DNA from: Anaerolineaceae bacterium | GTDB taxonomy: Bacteria; Chloroflexota; Anaerolineae; Anaerolineales; Anaerolineaceae | Reading direction: 5' to 3' | DNA: 17,692 nucleotides | NCBI GenBank assembly: GCA_028714615.1 | Contig: JAQTMA010000046.1 | Span: forward strand, 5,254-22,945 | In this document: positions 7,158 through 14,539 of the stretch, in pieces | How positions within the stretch are numbered: position 1 is the first letter of the stretch | Layout: each line of letters opens with the position of its first letter | Made by a program: the position numbers and the translations under genes | Notes under the pieces: model-generated | Seen by the model: the letters and a program-made list of their open reading frames with translations, nothing else | Told to the model about the DNA's origin: nothing | Database searches by the model: none

Positions 7158-8789
7158 TCAGGCCACCTGCAGGTCGATCGGCTGCCGGCGGATGCGTGTA
7201 TCGCGCGTCCTGGCCAGCACCTGGGGAACCATCTCTTTGGGAACATCCACAAAAGAGCTTTTTGACTGGATGCGGATCTTGCCGATGACGTGACCGGGAA
7301 TTTCCGCGCGCGATGCAATCAGCCCAACAATCTCGTTGGGGTTGAGGCCTTGCTCGTGGCCCATGTTTAACTTGAGACGCACCATGCCAGGTTCGTGGGA
7401 CCGGTCGCTGGAGTCTGTGCGATAGTTTCCGCGTGCTTCAACCCGGGGGCTGGCCTTCGTACGCGGTTCCAGCACCTCGCGAATGGGGTAGATCGGGCGC
7501 TGTTTCTCCTCCGAACGGGCTACTTTGAGGGCTGCTGCGGCTATCTCCAAGGGGTCAAACCCTTCGACGAGCAGCTTCTCAGCCAGCTCGTGTTCGCGTT
7601 GGCAGCGGCCGCGTTGCAGCCAGATAACCACCTTGCGAACCAGGCGCTCTTCCCGCAAGGTGCGGATGCCTTCTTCGCTGGGTAGCTCGGCGCGCTGGAT
7701 TTTCTTATGCATGAAAGCTTCCACATGCCCCAGCCGGCGGCGTTCACTCGGAGACAGCAGCGTAATGGCAATACCGGTTTTTCCCGCCCGCCCGGTGCGC
7801 CCGATGCGGTGGACGTAGATCTCCGGGTCGTCAGGCAGTTGGTAGTTGAACACGTGCGAAATATCATCGATGTCCAAACCCCGGGCAGCCACGTCCGTGG
7901 CGACCACCACCTGCACCTGGTTCTGGCGGAAGCGGTTGAGCGTGCGCTCGCGCGCTTCCTGGCTCAGCTCACCGCTCAATGCCTCCGATGGGAAGCCGCG
8001 GGCAGACAGTTCGCTGGCCAGGTCTGAAGTTTCAACCCGGGTGCGTACGAAGATCAGGGCGCGGCTGACTTCTTCCACCTCGAACAGGCGGGTGAGCGCG
8101 GCCACGCGGTCGCTGGAATTGACCAGATAATAGCGCTGCTCTATCGCATTCACGGTCACTTGCTCACGTTGAATGGTCACTGGCTGGGGATCGCGCATGT
8201 AATGCTCCGCCAAACGGCGGATTTCAGCGGGAAGGGTGGCGGAAAAAAGGGCTGTCTGGCGCTCAGGCGGCGTGGCGGACAAAATGGCTTCGATATCTTC
8301 GATAAAGCCCATGCTCAGCATTTCGTCGGCTTCATCGAGCACCACGGTACGGATAGCGCCAAGCTCCAAAACCCCCCGTTTCATCAAATCCAACATACGG
8401 CCGGGCGTTCCCACCAGGATGTCGACTCCCCGGCGGAGCTGGCCAATCTGCGGTCCGTAAGCCTGGCCGCCATAGACAGCCAGGACGCGGATACCGCTGT
8501 GGCGACCGTATTCTGCAATGGCGCCGGCTACCTGTAAGGCCAACTCGCGCGTGGGTACCACCACCAGGCCTTGGGCGTGCTTCTGCCCGGACTGTAAATT
8601 GTGGATCATGGGGAGGGCAAAGGCAGCCGTTTTTCCGGTGCCGGTTTGGGCCTGACCGATAATGTCGCGGCCCGCCAGCATGAGCGGGATAACCCCTACC
8701 TGGATGGGCGTGGGGGTGGCGTATCCCTGCTCGGTGACGGCCTGAACCAACTGCGGGTCCAGGTTTAATTTAATAAATTCGGATATCAT
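7158..8789 (-). CDS. DEAD-box ATP-dependent RNA helicase (DeaD/CsdA type)
   Basis: A 543-residue RNA helicase that remodels RNA structure, in this family often for ribosome assembly, RNA decay or growth in the cold. Visible motifs: Q motif GYATPTPIQ (22-30), Walker A AQTGTGKT (47-54), PTREL (79-83), DEAD (152-155), SAT (183-185), ATDVAARGLDID (297-308) and HRIGRTGR (327-334). Residues about 468-543 form a DbpA-type RNA-binding domain, as in DeaD/CsdA. The reading frame stays open to 8930, but I choose ATG 8789 because the family begins at this point and AGGAG (8799-8795) sits five bases upstream. A leader of about 195 bases with several hairpins precedes it, and a strong terminator follows. 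No partner gene is cotranscribed. Confidence 0.95.
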   Translation of the reverse strand: MISEFIKLNLDPQLVQAVTEQGYATPTPIQVGVIPLMLAGRDIIGQAQTGTGKTAAFALPMIHNLQSGQKHAQGLVVVPTRELALQVAGAIAEYGRHSGIRVLAVYGGQAYGPQIGQLRRGVDILVGTPGRMLDLMKRGVLELGAIRTVVLDEADEMLSMGFIEDIEAILSATPPERQTALFSATLPAEIRRLAEHYMRDPQPVTIQREQVTVNAIEQRYYLVNSSDRVAALTRLFEVEEVSRALIFVRTRVETSDLASELSARGFPSEALSGELSQEARERTLNRFRQNQVQVVVATDVAARGLDIDDISHVFNYQLPDDPEIYVHRIGRTGRAGKTGIAITLLSPSERRRLGHVEAFMHKKIQRAELPSEEGIRTLREERLVRKVVIWLQRGRCQREHELAEKLLVEGFDPLEIAAAALKVARSEEKQRPIYPIREVLEPRTKASPRVEARGNYRTDSSDRSHEPGMVRLKLNMGHEQGLNPNEIVGLIASRAEIPGHVIGKIRIQSKSSFVDVPKEMVPQVLARTRDTRIRRQPIDLQVA

Positions 8790-9162
8790 CAATACTCCTA
8801 ACCAAAACCATAGTTGAGAGTGTTTTGATGATCCCTGAAGAGCCCCGTGTGGCTGCCTGATCGAAGCGTCGTTCCTCGCGGAATGACGAATGCCGCCAAC
8901 AAAAATGCCCGACATGCGATCGCCGGGCAATCATCCGAATGCATCAAAACAATTCCCTATAACGAGCGGCCCTTACCGGGCCAAGAAAAATAGTATACCA
9001 CAAATCTGCTTCTATTCTGTATTGCGAATCGCCGCGAGGGATTCCCAATGAGCCTCACCCACCTTTATGCTATACTGGGTGCTGCGCAGACGGATAGCCC
9101 ACATCTCCAAATGACTTTAATTTTTTCCTTCAAGTTTTTTACCGCAAGGAGGATGTTCACTC
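8790..9162. promoter_or_regulatory. Divergent intergenic region: helicase leader and symporter promoter
   Basis: This 373-base gap separates the divergently transcribed helicase and symporter genes and holds no credible gene. Minus strand: an extended -10, TGGTATACT (9000-8992), would start a helicase leader of about 195 bases. Plus strand: TGCTATACT (9068-9076) would start a symporter leader of about 80 bases. No good -35 box accompanies either, fitting extended -10 promoters. The helicase leader has paired arms at 8942-8951 and 8821-8830 enclosing smaller hairpins. Within the plus leader a T-rich stretch (9117-9140) precedes the ribosome site AAGGAGG at 9146-9152. Confidence 0.6.
8821..8982 (-). 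other. Structured 5' leader of the RNA helicase mRNA
   Basis: Read on the minus strand the leader has a 5-bp hairpin GGCCC/GGGCC at 8982-8968, next to the predicted 5' end; an exact 10-bp long-range pairing between TGTTTTGATG (8951-8942) and CATCAAAACA (8830-8821); and, inside it, a 9-bp stem with two G-U pairs and a six-base loop built from TGCCCGGCG and TGTCGGGCA (about 8930-8907). A further hairpin at 8867-8888 pairs better on the plus strand. Long folded leaders are known for cold-induced helicase and cold-shock mRNAs; applying that here is inference. Confidence 0.5.
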
Positions 9163-10461
9163 ATGACCGAACCCAGGCTCAAGTCCTTTAATTACGCTGT
9201 CGGCATGTTTGGCACGTCGATCCCCATCAACATGTTGAAAACCTACGCCGCCATTTTCTATGTGGATAGCCTGGGATTGACCACGATTCAGTTGTCGTTG
9301 GTGCTCTTCGTATATGCTTTCATCGACGCCATCGACAATCCGGTTTACGGGTTTTTATCCGACCGCACGCGCTCGCGTTGGGGAAGGAGGCGCCCCTGGC
9401 TGGTGATCGGCACACCGCTGCTGGTGCTGTGCTTCATTGCCTTTTATAGCCCCCCGGCGTTGTTAGCCGGGAATTCCTTGCTGGCTTACTGCATGCTCTT
9501 TTATATCCTGACCGGTACTTTGGACTCGGTGATCAACGCCAATTACGGCGCCCTGTTCCCGGAACTGTTCCGGGGCGACGCCAGCCGGGCGTCCACCAAC
9601 GCCTTGCGGCAGGCTTTTCAACTGGTCGCCATGATCATCAGCATCGCGTTGACCCCGGTGGTGACCGGCGCGCTCGGGTACCGGATGACCGCCATTTTGT
9701 ACGGTATTCTGGGGGGTGCAGTCATCCTGTATATGTCCTTCACGTGCAAGGAAGTGAAGGTGCAAGAGGATGAAGCCAAACCCCAGCTTTGGCATAGCCT
9801 GAAAAGCCTGGCTACAAACCGGAAGTTCTGGGTGGCAGGCCTGGCCAACGCCTTTTACAGCGCCGCCATGTCGCTGGTCCTGGCGTCCATGCCCTTCTTT
9901 GTCAAATACACGCTGAATATCCCGGGGAGCCAGTCGACCATTCTGTTCGCAGCGGTCTTACTCATCGCCATTGGCGGCGTCTCCATTTGGGCCTGGCTGG
10001 TGCGCAGGTATTCGCTCATCCCAATCTGGCGCACCGCTCTGGCTGCCCTCACCCTGGCTTTCATCCCGCTCTATTTTGCCAATTCCCTACCCACCGCCAT
10101 CATTGGCAGCGTCCTGGTAGGGTTCGGCTTCGCCGGCGTGATTACCACGATGGATTTGATCGGCGCGAAAATCATGGACGAGGATACCCAGAAATACAAC
10201 TTACGCCGAGAGGGTATCATCTCGAACGCCATGGGATTTATGAACCGGCTCAACGGCCTGTTCACCAGTTTCGCGTTCTACATGGTCTTTATCTTGTTTG
10301 GCTTCGAGAGCGGTTTGAATCCGGGCGCTCAGCCACAAAACGCCGCCCGGTTTTTATTGACGGGCTTCCCGCTGGTTTTAATGGTGATTAGTTTTGGTTT
10401 CTCTTTCTTTATCAATTTCACCAACCCCGAAAAAGCCCCCACCAAACTGGAAATAGCCTGA
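9163..10461 (+). CDS. GPH-family (MelB-like) sugar:cation symporter
   Basis: A 432-residue major facilitator with about twelve hydrophobic segments. The loop after helix 2, SDRTRSRWGRRRPW at 66-79, is the hallmark of the glycoside-pentoside-hexuronide:cation symporter family, which takes up sugars or glycosides with Na+, H+ or Li+. The acidic helix-2 site reads IDAIDNP (54-60): Asp55 is kept, but where MelB has Asn-Asp this protein has Asp58-Asn59, which may change cation choice. LFPELFRGDASR (131-142) fits the conserved loop of the family. AAGGAGG ends ten bases before the ATG. The esterase gene begins 15 bases after its stop and the PHP gene follows, so this is the first gene of an uptake-and-hydrolysis operon. 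The substrate is not identifiable. Confidence 0.9.
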   Translation: MTEPRLKSFNYAVGMFGTSIPINMLKTYAAIFYVDSLGLTTIQLSLVLFVYAFIDAIDNPVYGFLSDRTRSRWGRRRPWLVIGTPLLVLCFIAFYSPPALLAGNSLLAYCMLFYILTGTLDSVINANYGALFPELFRGDASRASTNALRQAFQLVAMIISIALTPVVTGALGYRMTAILYGILGGAVILYMSFTCKEVKVQEDEAKPQLWHSLKSLATNRKFWVAGLANAFYSAAMSLVLASMPFFVKYTLNIPGSQSTILFAAVLLIAIGGVSIWAWLVRRYSLIPIWRTALAALTLAFIPLYFANSLPTAIIGSVLVGFGFAGVITTMDLIGAKIMDEDTQKYNLRREGIISNAMGFMNRLNGLFTSFAFYMVFILFGFESGLNPGAQPQNAARFLLTGFPLVLMVISFGFSFFINFTNPEKAPTKLEIA

Positions 10462-10476
10462 GCCGGAGGAAATACA

Positions 10477-11253
10477 ATGGCGCTCATACGACTGGACCAC
10501 GTTCCCGAAACGACAAAAGTTAACCTGCCTTTATATATGATCTTACCCGACCCGGGACAGATCGGCAGCCTCCCGGTGAAAGATCGCAAACTCCTCTACC
10601 TGCTGCACGGCCTCAGTGACGATGCCAGCGCCTGGCAACGCTATACAGCCATTGAAACCATCGCGGCTGCCTATGGCTTGATCGTGGTCATGCCATCGGT
10701 GAACCGCAGCTTCTATACCGACCAACCCAACGGGCAAGCCTATTTTTCGTACCTGGTCGAAGAATTGCCCCATTACCTGGCGCTGGTGTTTGGCCTCACA
10801 CCCCGGCGGGAGGACACCCTCATCGCAGGCGTTTCGATGGGCGGATATGGCGCCTTCAAAGCAGCATTATTGCATCCCGAGCTTTATCACGCGGCCGCCA
10901 GTTTTTCAGGCGTGCTCTCTGTAGATGTTCTCCAGTCCACCGCGCAGGATGCACGCCAGGTGGAATTCACCCACCTGTTTGGAGACCTGGAACGGCTGGG
11001 GGGCAGCCAATATGACCCGGCGGTCTGGTTGAAAAATGCCGCGAAGGATCGAAAGGCTTTACCGCGCCTGTTCATCGCTTGTGGGCGGCAGGACAACCTG
11101 TATCCTTTGAACCGTTCGTTCTACCAGGCAAGTCGCACTGTAAGGGTACCGGTTGATTTCCACGAGGAGGACGGCCGCCACGATTGGTTCTTCTGGGATA
11201 AACAAATCCGGCGCTTTCTCGCTGCCGTTTTGGATCGTCGCTCCCCAAAGTGA
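10477..11253 (+). CDS. Alpha/beta-hydrolase fold esterase (EstA/esterase D-like)
   Basis: A 258-residue serine hydrolase of the esterase D/tributyrin-esterase type (COG0627-like). LLYLLHG (39-45) forms the oxyanion side; the nucleophile elbow GVSMGG (118-123) provides Ser120; Asp206 in CGRQDN and His235 in DGRHDW complete a plausible triad. No signal peptide is seen, so it should act in the cytoplasm, on acyl esters of sugars, thiols or small alcohols. The ribosome site GGAGGA (10465-10470) is six bases before the ATG. It sits between the symporter and the PHP metallohydrolase, overlapping or nearly touching the latter, which suggests it de-esterifies the imported compound. Feruloyl or acetyl esterase activity is possible but not demonstrable from sequence. 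Confidence 0.88.
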   Translation: MALIRLDHVPETTKVNLPLYMILPDPGQIGSLPVKDRKLLYLLHGLSDDASAWQRYTAIETIAAAYGLIVVMPSVNRSFYTDQPNGQAYFSYLVEELPHYLALVFGLTPRREDTLIAGVSMGGYGAFKAALLHPELYHAAASFSGVLSVDVLQSTAQDARQVEFTHLFGDLERLGGSQYDPAVWLKNAAKDRKALPRLFIACGRQDNLYPLNRSFYQASRTVRVPVDFHEEDGRHDWFFWDKQIRRFLAAVLDRRSPK

Positions 11254-11264
11254 GGAGAAAACCC

Positions 11265-12581
11265 TTGCACAAGAAGCTACCCATCCAGCTTTTTATCGAC
11301 CACCAGCGAGAAGGCTCGTTTTTTACCCTCCCCTTTACGATGCCCGCCGATATCGAGTCGCTGACCCTTGCGTATCACTATGAACGGCATACTGAAAGCG
11401 ATACCCCGGTGGGGAGTGGATCGTTCGTTTCACGCCAGGAGGTCAACATCATAGACCTGGGGCTCATCGCCCCTGACGGCGTTCAGGTGGGCGCTTCGGG
11501 TTCCGACAAATCTGAAATTTCGATCAGCGAGACCTACGCCACCCCCGGTTACCGCCGTTGTCCGCTGGTCCCCGGGGTATGGCAGATGCTCGTGGGCGCT
11601 TACAAGGTAGCGCCGCAGGGCGTAACCGTCTCGTACGACCTGTCATTCACCCAGAAATATATGCGCTTGCTCAAAGGCGATTTGCATACCCACACCCTGG
11701 CATCCGATGGCGTCCTCACGGCGGAGGAGCTTGGCCGGCACGCCCAGCGTCACGGATTGGATTTCCTGGCCATCACCGACCACAACCAGATGGTTTCCGC
11801 AGATTCGCTACCCCAGGCGCCCGGGCTGACCCTGATCCCCGGCGTGGAATGGACCCATTATCAGGGCCACGCCAACTTCCTGGGGGTGGACAGGCCGTAT
11901 GACGCCCCATTCTTCGCCAACACCCTCGAAGAAATCGGGGCTCGCTTCCGCTCCGCTCGGGAGCGCGGGGCGCTCATCACTGTCAACCATCCTTTCCAGG
12001 AGGGTTGCGGCTTTCAGTTTGATTTGAATAGCTTACCTTTTGATTGCCTGGAAATCTGGAACGGCCCCATGCGCGAGTCCAATTTGCAGGCAGCCGGTTT
12101 ATGGCAAAGCCTGCTGGCTGCAGGAAAAAAGGTACCCATCAGCGGTGGAAGCGATTACCACCGGGATTCCCCCTTTCAGATGCTGGGTGGACCGACCACC
12201 TGTGTCTACGCGATGTCTTCCGGCCCAAGCGACATCCTGTCCGCCTTAAAACAGGGACACGCCTACCTCACCTTTGCCCCCAACGGTCCCATGCTCGAAC
12301 TCAGCGCAGGAAAGGCGATGATGGGAGACAGCGTGGCCTGGTCGAAGGTTCGAGAACTCCAGATTGTCGCGGACGGCCTGTTGGCGGGGGATATCTTACG
12401 CGTGGTTACGGCGCGCAGCAATGCCGTACTCCTGAAAGCCCCGGCGCCTGGACGCTTCCAAACGGTCTACCCTGTGGACGCTCCGGGCTTTGCCCGCGTC
12501 GAGATTTTGCGCTCCTTCCTGCCTGGCATCCCCATGCTGCCGGCGTTAATTTCCAACCCCATCTATTTTGATGACCGGTAA
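11265..12581 (+). CDS. CehA/McbA-like PHP-domain metallohydrolase
   Basis: A PHP-fold metal-dependent phosphoesterase or hydrolase. Numbered from the TTG at 11265 (438 residues): a beta-rich N-terminal domain (about 5-130), then the metal-binding motifs GDLHTHT (138-144), TDHN (171-174), GVEWT (193-197), VNHPF (240-244) and SGGSDYH (293-299), together the standard His/Asp/Glu ligands of a trinuclear PHP site. A C-terminal beta domain of about 100 residues follows. I prefer the TTG because GAGGAG (11252-11257) lies seven bases before it; the GTG at 11250, which overlaps the esterase stop as GTGA, is the alternative. The family includes the carbaryl hydrolase CehA, but the nearby sugar symporter and esterase point to a phosphorylated or esterified sugar-like substrate. 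The last 19 bases overlap the convergent hepT gene. Confidence 0.88.
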   Translation: MHKKLPIQLFIDHQREGSFFTLPFTMPADIESLTLAYHYERHTESDTPVGSGSFVSRQEVNIIDLGLIAPDGVQVGASGSDKSEISISETYATPGYRRCPLVPGVWQMLVGAYKVAPQGVTVSYDLSFTQKYMRLLKGDLHTHTLASDGVLTAEELGRHAQRHGLDFLAITDHNQMVSADSLPQAPGLTLIPGVEWTHYQGHANFLGVDRPYDAPFFANTLEEIGARFRSARERGALITVNHPFQEGCGFQFDLNSLPFDCLEIWNGPMRESNLQAAGLWQSLLAAGKKVPISGGSDYHRDSPFQMLGGPTTCVYAMSSGPSDILSALKQGHAYLTFAPNGPMLELSAGKAMMGDSVAWSKVRELQIVADGLLAGDILRVVTARSNAVLLKAPAPGRFQTVYPVDAPGFARVEILRSFLPGIPMLPALISNPIYFDDR

Positions 12582-12934
12582 TGTTGGTCACGATCTGACA
12601 AAATTTGGCGGACCTGGTCCCGTAATACAGGCACCTTATTGACCACGATGTCCCAAACAATTTCGTCATTGACGCCAAAGTACTCGTGGGCTACGATATT
12701 TCTCAAAGCTCCGATTGCCCGCCATTCAACCCGAGGATAGTTCTGCCGGAATTCAGCGGGCACGTTTTTTACTGCCTCGCCAATAATCTCTAGATTTCGG
12801 ATGACTGCATCATAGGTGCGGTCATCTGCTTTAAAATCTGCAAAAGCCATTCCAACGGTGTAATGGAGAATTTTTTCACAGGAGGTTTGAATATCCTCCA
12901 GATAGAGTTCCGGATCACGCGACACGGATTGCAT
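12563..12934 (-). CDS. hepT: HepT-like HEPN-family toxin (DUF86)
   Basis: A 123-residue all-helical HEPN protein, the toxin half of a HEPN/MNT (HepT/MntA, type VII) toxin-antitoxin module; HepT proteins act as RNases. The catalytic motif RNIVAHEY gives Arg78, His83 and Tyr85, the R-x4-H-x-Y pattern with the Tyr that MntA modifies by AMPylation. DAVIRNLEIIGEA (42-54) and YFGVNDEIVWD (85-95) are also typical of the COG2361 branch. The start at 12934 fits the short family N-terminus and overlaps the end of mntA by 20 bases, so translation is probably coupled; ATG 12958 is an alternative. The 3' end overlaps the PHP gene by 19 bases. The DNA is AT-richer than its surroundings (24 of 60 G/C at 12841-12900). 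Confidence 0.92.
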   Translation of the reverse strand: MQSVSRDPELYLEDIQTSCEKILHYTVGMAFADFKADDRTYDAVIRNLEIIGEAVKNVPAEFRQNYPRVEWRAIGALRNIVAHEYFGVNDEIVWDIVVNKVPVLRDQVRQILSDRDQHYRSSK

Positions 12935-13205
12935 CCTCTTGGGCAGATATGCAGGCATGCGGCTTAAGGGTTTCTGCCATAACCAGGTCCACCGGGTTTC
13001 CGAGTAAATCTTCCAGGTAAAATTTGGCATTGATATAACGGTCAAAGGTAAATGGAGGCTCCAAATCGACCAGCAGATCGACATCGCTCTTCCGCGTAGC
13101 CTCACCTCTGGCAACTGACCCAAACAGTGTCAGCGAGCGAATACCCAACTGATTTATCTCAGCCAGATGGCACCGTAATAGTTCCAGGACTTTTTCTCGA
13201 TTCAT
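12915..13205 (-). CDS. mntA: MntA-like nucleotidyltransferase antitoxin
   Basis: A 96-residue minimal nucleotidyltransferase, the antitoxin half of the HepT/MntA pair. The GS-x10-DxD signature is complete: Gly29-Ser30 and Asp41-Val-Asp43, with a third acidic residue in PVDLV (Asp73). In studied systems this enzyme transfers AMP to the tyrosine of HepT and silences it. The gene is upstream of and overlaps hepT, the usual order for this branch. A possible extended -10 lies at 13252-13244; the ribosome site is weak (AGAGAAAA). With hepT it forms a compact two-gene island of lower GC between two ordinary metabolic genes, suggesting horizontal acquisition. An unrelated housekeeping role is unlikely given the paired toxin. 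Confidence 0.92.
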   Translation of the reverse strand: MNREKVLELLRCHLAEINQLGIRSLTLFGSVARGEATRKSDVDLLVDLEPPFTFDRYINAKFYLEDLLGNPVDLVMAETLKPHACISAQEDAIRVA

Positions 13206-13495
13206 ACGTTTTCTCTGCGCGTTTGATTAACCGATTTGCTTCCATTTTAGCATGGATGCGGTTTATCCATCTTAATACCTACTCCTTTATTGGTGTTCAA
13301 TCATATAATGAGTGTCTCGGCGCGTTTTTAATCAGTTCTAGCCTTTTAGCATTCAGACAAGATTATTCACTTCGGATTGATCCTGGCCAAGTTATTCGAA
13401 CTACCTGGCAATTTGAGTAACAAATCTGCGAAATTCACGGATAGCGCTGTATATCAGCCAGGTAGCTCGACCTCATTTCAGCGGAGAATACTCGT
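13206..13495. other. AT-rich intergenic region with candidate promoters and an inverted repeat
   Basis: This gap of 290 bases lies between mntA (minus) and the dehydrogenase (plus) and is markedly AT-rich (21 of 60 G/C at 13261-13320). On the minus strand TGCTAAAAT (13252-13244) is a plausible extended -10 for mntA with a leader of about 35 bases. On the plus strand TATAAT (13304-13309) could serve the dehydrogenase, but no -35 box is visible. An inverted repeat occupies 13396-13470. No convincing gene is present; the open frame at 13127-13420 is antisense to mntA and lacks a ribosome site. Confidence 0.5.
13396..13470. repeat. Inverted repeat upstream of the alcohol dehydrogenase
   Basis: TCGAACTACCTGGC (13396-13409) and GCCAGGTAGCTCGA (13457-13470) are reverse complements over 14 bases with one mismatch that becomes a G-U pair in RNA; the inner nine are exact. 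The arms are 47 bases apart and end 12 bases before the ribosome site GGAG (13483-13486). It could be an mRNA hairpin, a pair of operator half-sites or the scar of an insertion. Confidence 0.6.
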
Positions 13496-14539
13496 GTGAA
13501 AGCAGCCGTTTTTGAAGAATTCGCTCAACCCCTGACGATTCAATTTGTCCCTGATCCGATCCCGGGAGAAAATGGGGTGGTCATCCAGGTGAAGGCAACC
13601 GGCATTTGCCGGAGTGACTGGCACGGTTGGATGGGCCACGACCCAGACATCCGGCTGCCTCACGTCCCCGGGCACGAACTCGCCGGGGTGGTTGCCGCGG
13701 TTGGGAAGAGCGTGCGCCGTTGGCAAGCCGGAGACCGCGTGACGCTTCCGTTCGTGTGTGGGTGTGGCGCCTGCCCGCAATGCATTTCTGGCAACCACCA
13801 GGTGTGCGACCACCAGTTCCAACCGGGCTTCACCCATTGGGGCTCTTTTGCAGAATACGTAGCCATCGATTACGCGGATATCAACGTCGTGCGCTTGCCC
13901 GATGAGCTCGATTTTGTTACTGCGGCCAGCCTGGGTTGCCGGTTCGTCACCTCATTCCGGGCCATCGTGGACCAGGGGAAAGTCTCTGCCGGCCAGTGGG
14001 TGGCCGTGCATGGCTGCGGCGGCGTAGGCCTTTCGGCGATCATGATCGCCAACGCGGTGGGTGCGCAGGTGGTGGCCATCGACATCGATGCGACCAAACT
14101 GGATTTCGCCCGGCGCATGGGCGCCGCGCGAACCATTAATTCCAGGGAAGTAAGCGATGTGATCGCTGCCGTCCGCGACGTGACTGGGGGCGGCGCGCAC
14201 GTTTCCGTGGATGCGCTGGGCAGCCCCATCACGTGTTACAACTCAATCGCCAATTTGCGTAAGCGCGGGAAGCACATTCAAGTGGGCCTCCTGCTAGGGG
14301 AACATCACGAGCCGTCCGTACCGATGGATAAAGTCATCGCCAACGAGCTGGAGATCCTGGGAAGTCACGGCATCCAGGCGTACAAATATGGGCTGATCTT
14401 CGAGCTGATTCGAGCCGGGAAGCTCAACCCGGCCAAATTGGTCGGAAAAACGATCAATCTGGAAGAGGCATTAACCGAGCTTGTGACGATGGATCAGTTT
14501 AACGGACTTGGCGTCACAGTGATCGATCACTTTGCCTGA
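13496..14539 (+). CDS. Zinc-dependent alcohol dehydrogenase (MDR family)
   Basis: A 347-residue medium-chain dehydrogenase that oxidises an alcohol or polyol, or reduces the aldehyde, with a nicotinamide cofactor. Catalytic zinc ligands are Cys38, His60-Glu61 (PGHE) and probably Cys148. Structural zinc ligands are Cys90, Cys93, Cys96 and Cys104. The nucleotide-binding GCGGVGLSA starts at 173, and acidic Asp195 at the end of the second strand favours NAD over NADP. The GTG at 13496 is the start: GGAG lies nine bases upstream and MKAAVFEEF is the classic N-terminus of the family. It seems to be transcribed alone, behind an inverted repeat and downstream of the toxin-antitoxin island. The substrate is not predictable; a polyol or a primary alcohol are both possible. 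Confidence 0.93.
   Translation: MKAAVFEEFAQPLTIQFVPDPIPGENGVVIQVKATGICRSDWHGWMGHDPDIRLPHVPGHELAGVVAAVGKSVRRWQAGDRVTLPFVCGCGACPQCISGNHQVCDHQFQPGFTHWGSFAEYVAIDYADINVVRLPDELDFVTAASLGCRFVTSFRAIVDQGKVSAGQWVAVHGCGGVGLSAIMIANAVGAQVVAIDIDATKLDFARRMGAARTINSREVSDVIAAVRDVTGGGAHVSVDALGSPITCYNSIANLRKRGKHIQVGLLLGEHHEPSVPMDKVIANELEILGSHGIQAYKYGLIFELIRAGKLNPAKLVGKTINLEEALTELVTMDQFNGLGVTVIDHFA

Noticed and set aside
8790..8930. N-terminal extension of the RNA helicase to 8930
   Set aside because: It translates the hairpin-rich leader; the family start coincides with ATG 8789, which has AGGAG five bases upstream.
12935..13123. Long N-terminal extension of HepT
   Set aside because: The extension is an alternative frame of mntA and is not like HEPN proteins; the family N-terminus fits ATG 12934.
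13127..13420. 97-residue plus-strand open frame between mntA and the dehydrogenase
   Set aside because: Its first part is antisense to mntA, the rest is AT-rich intergenic DNA, and no ribosome site or homologous motif is visible.
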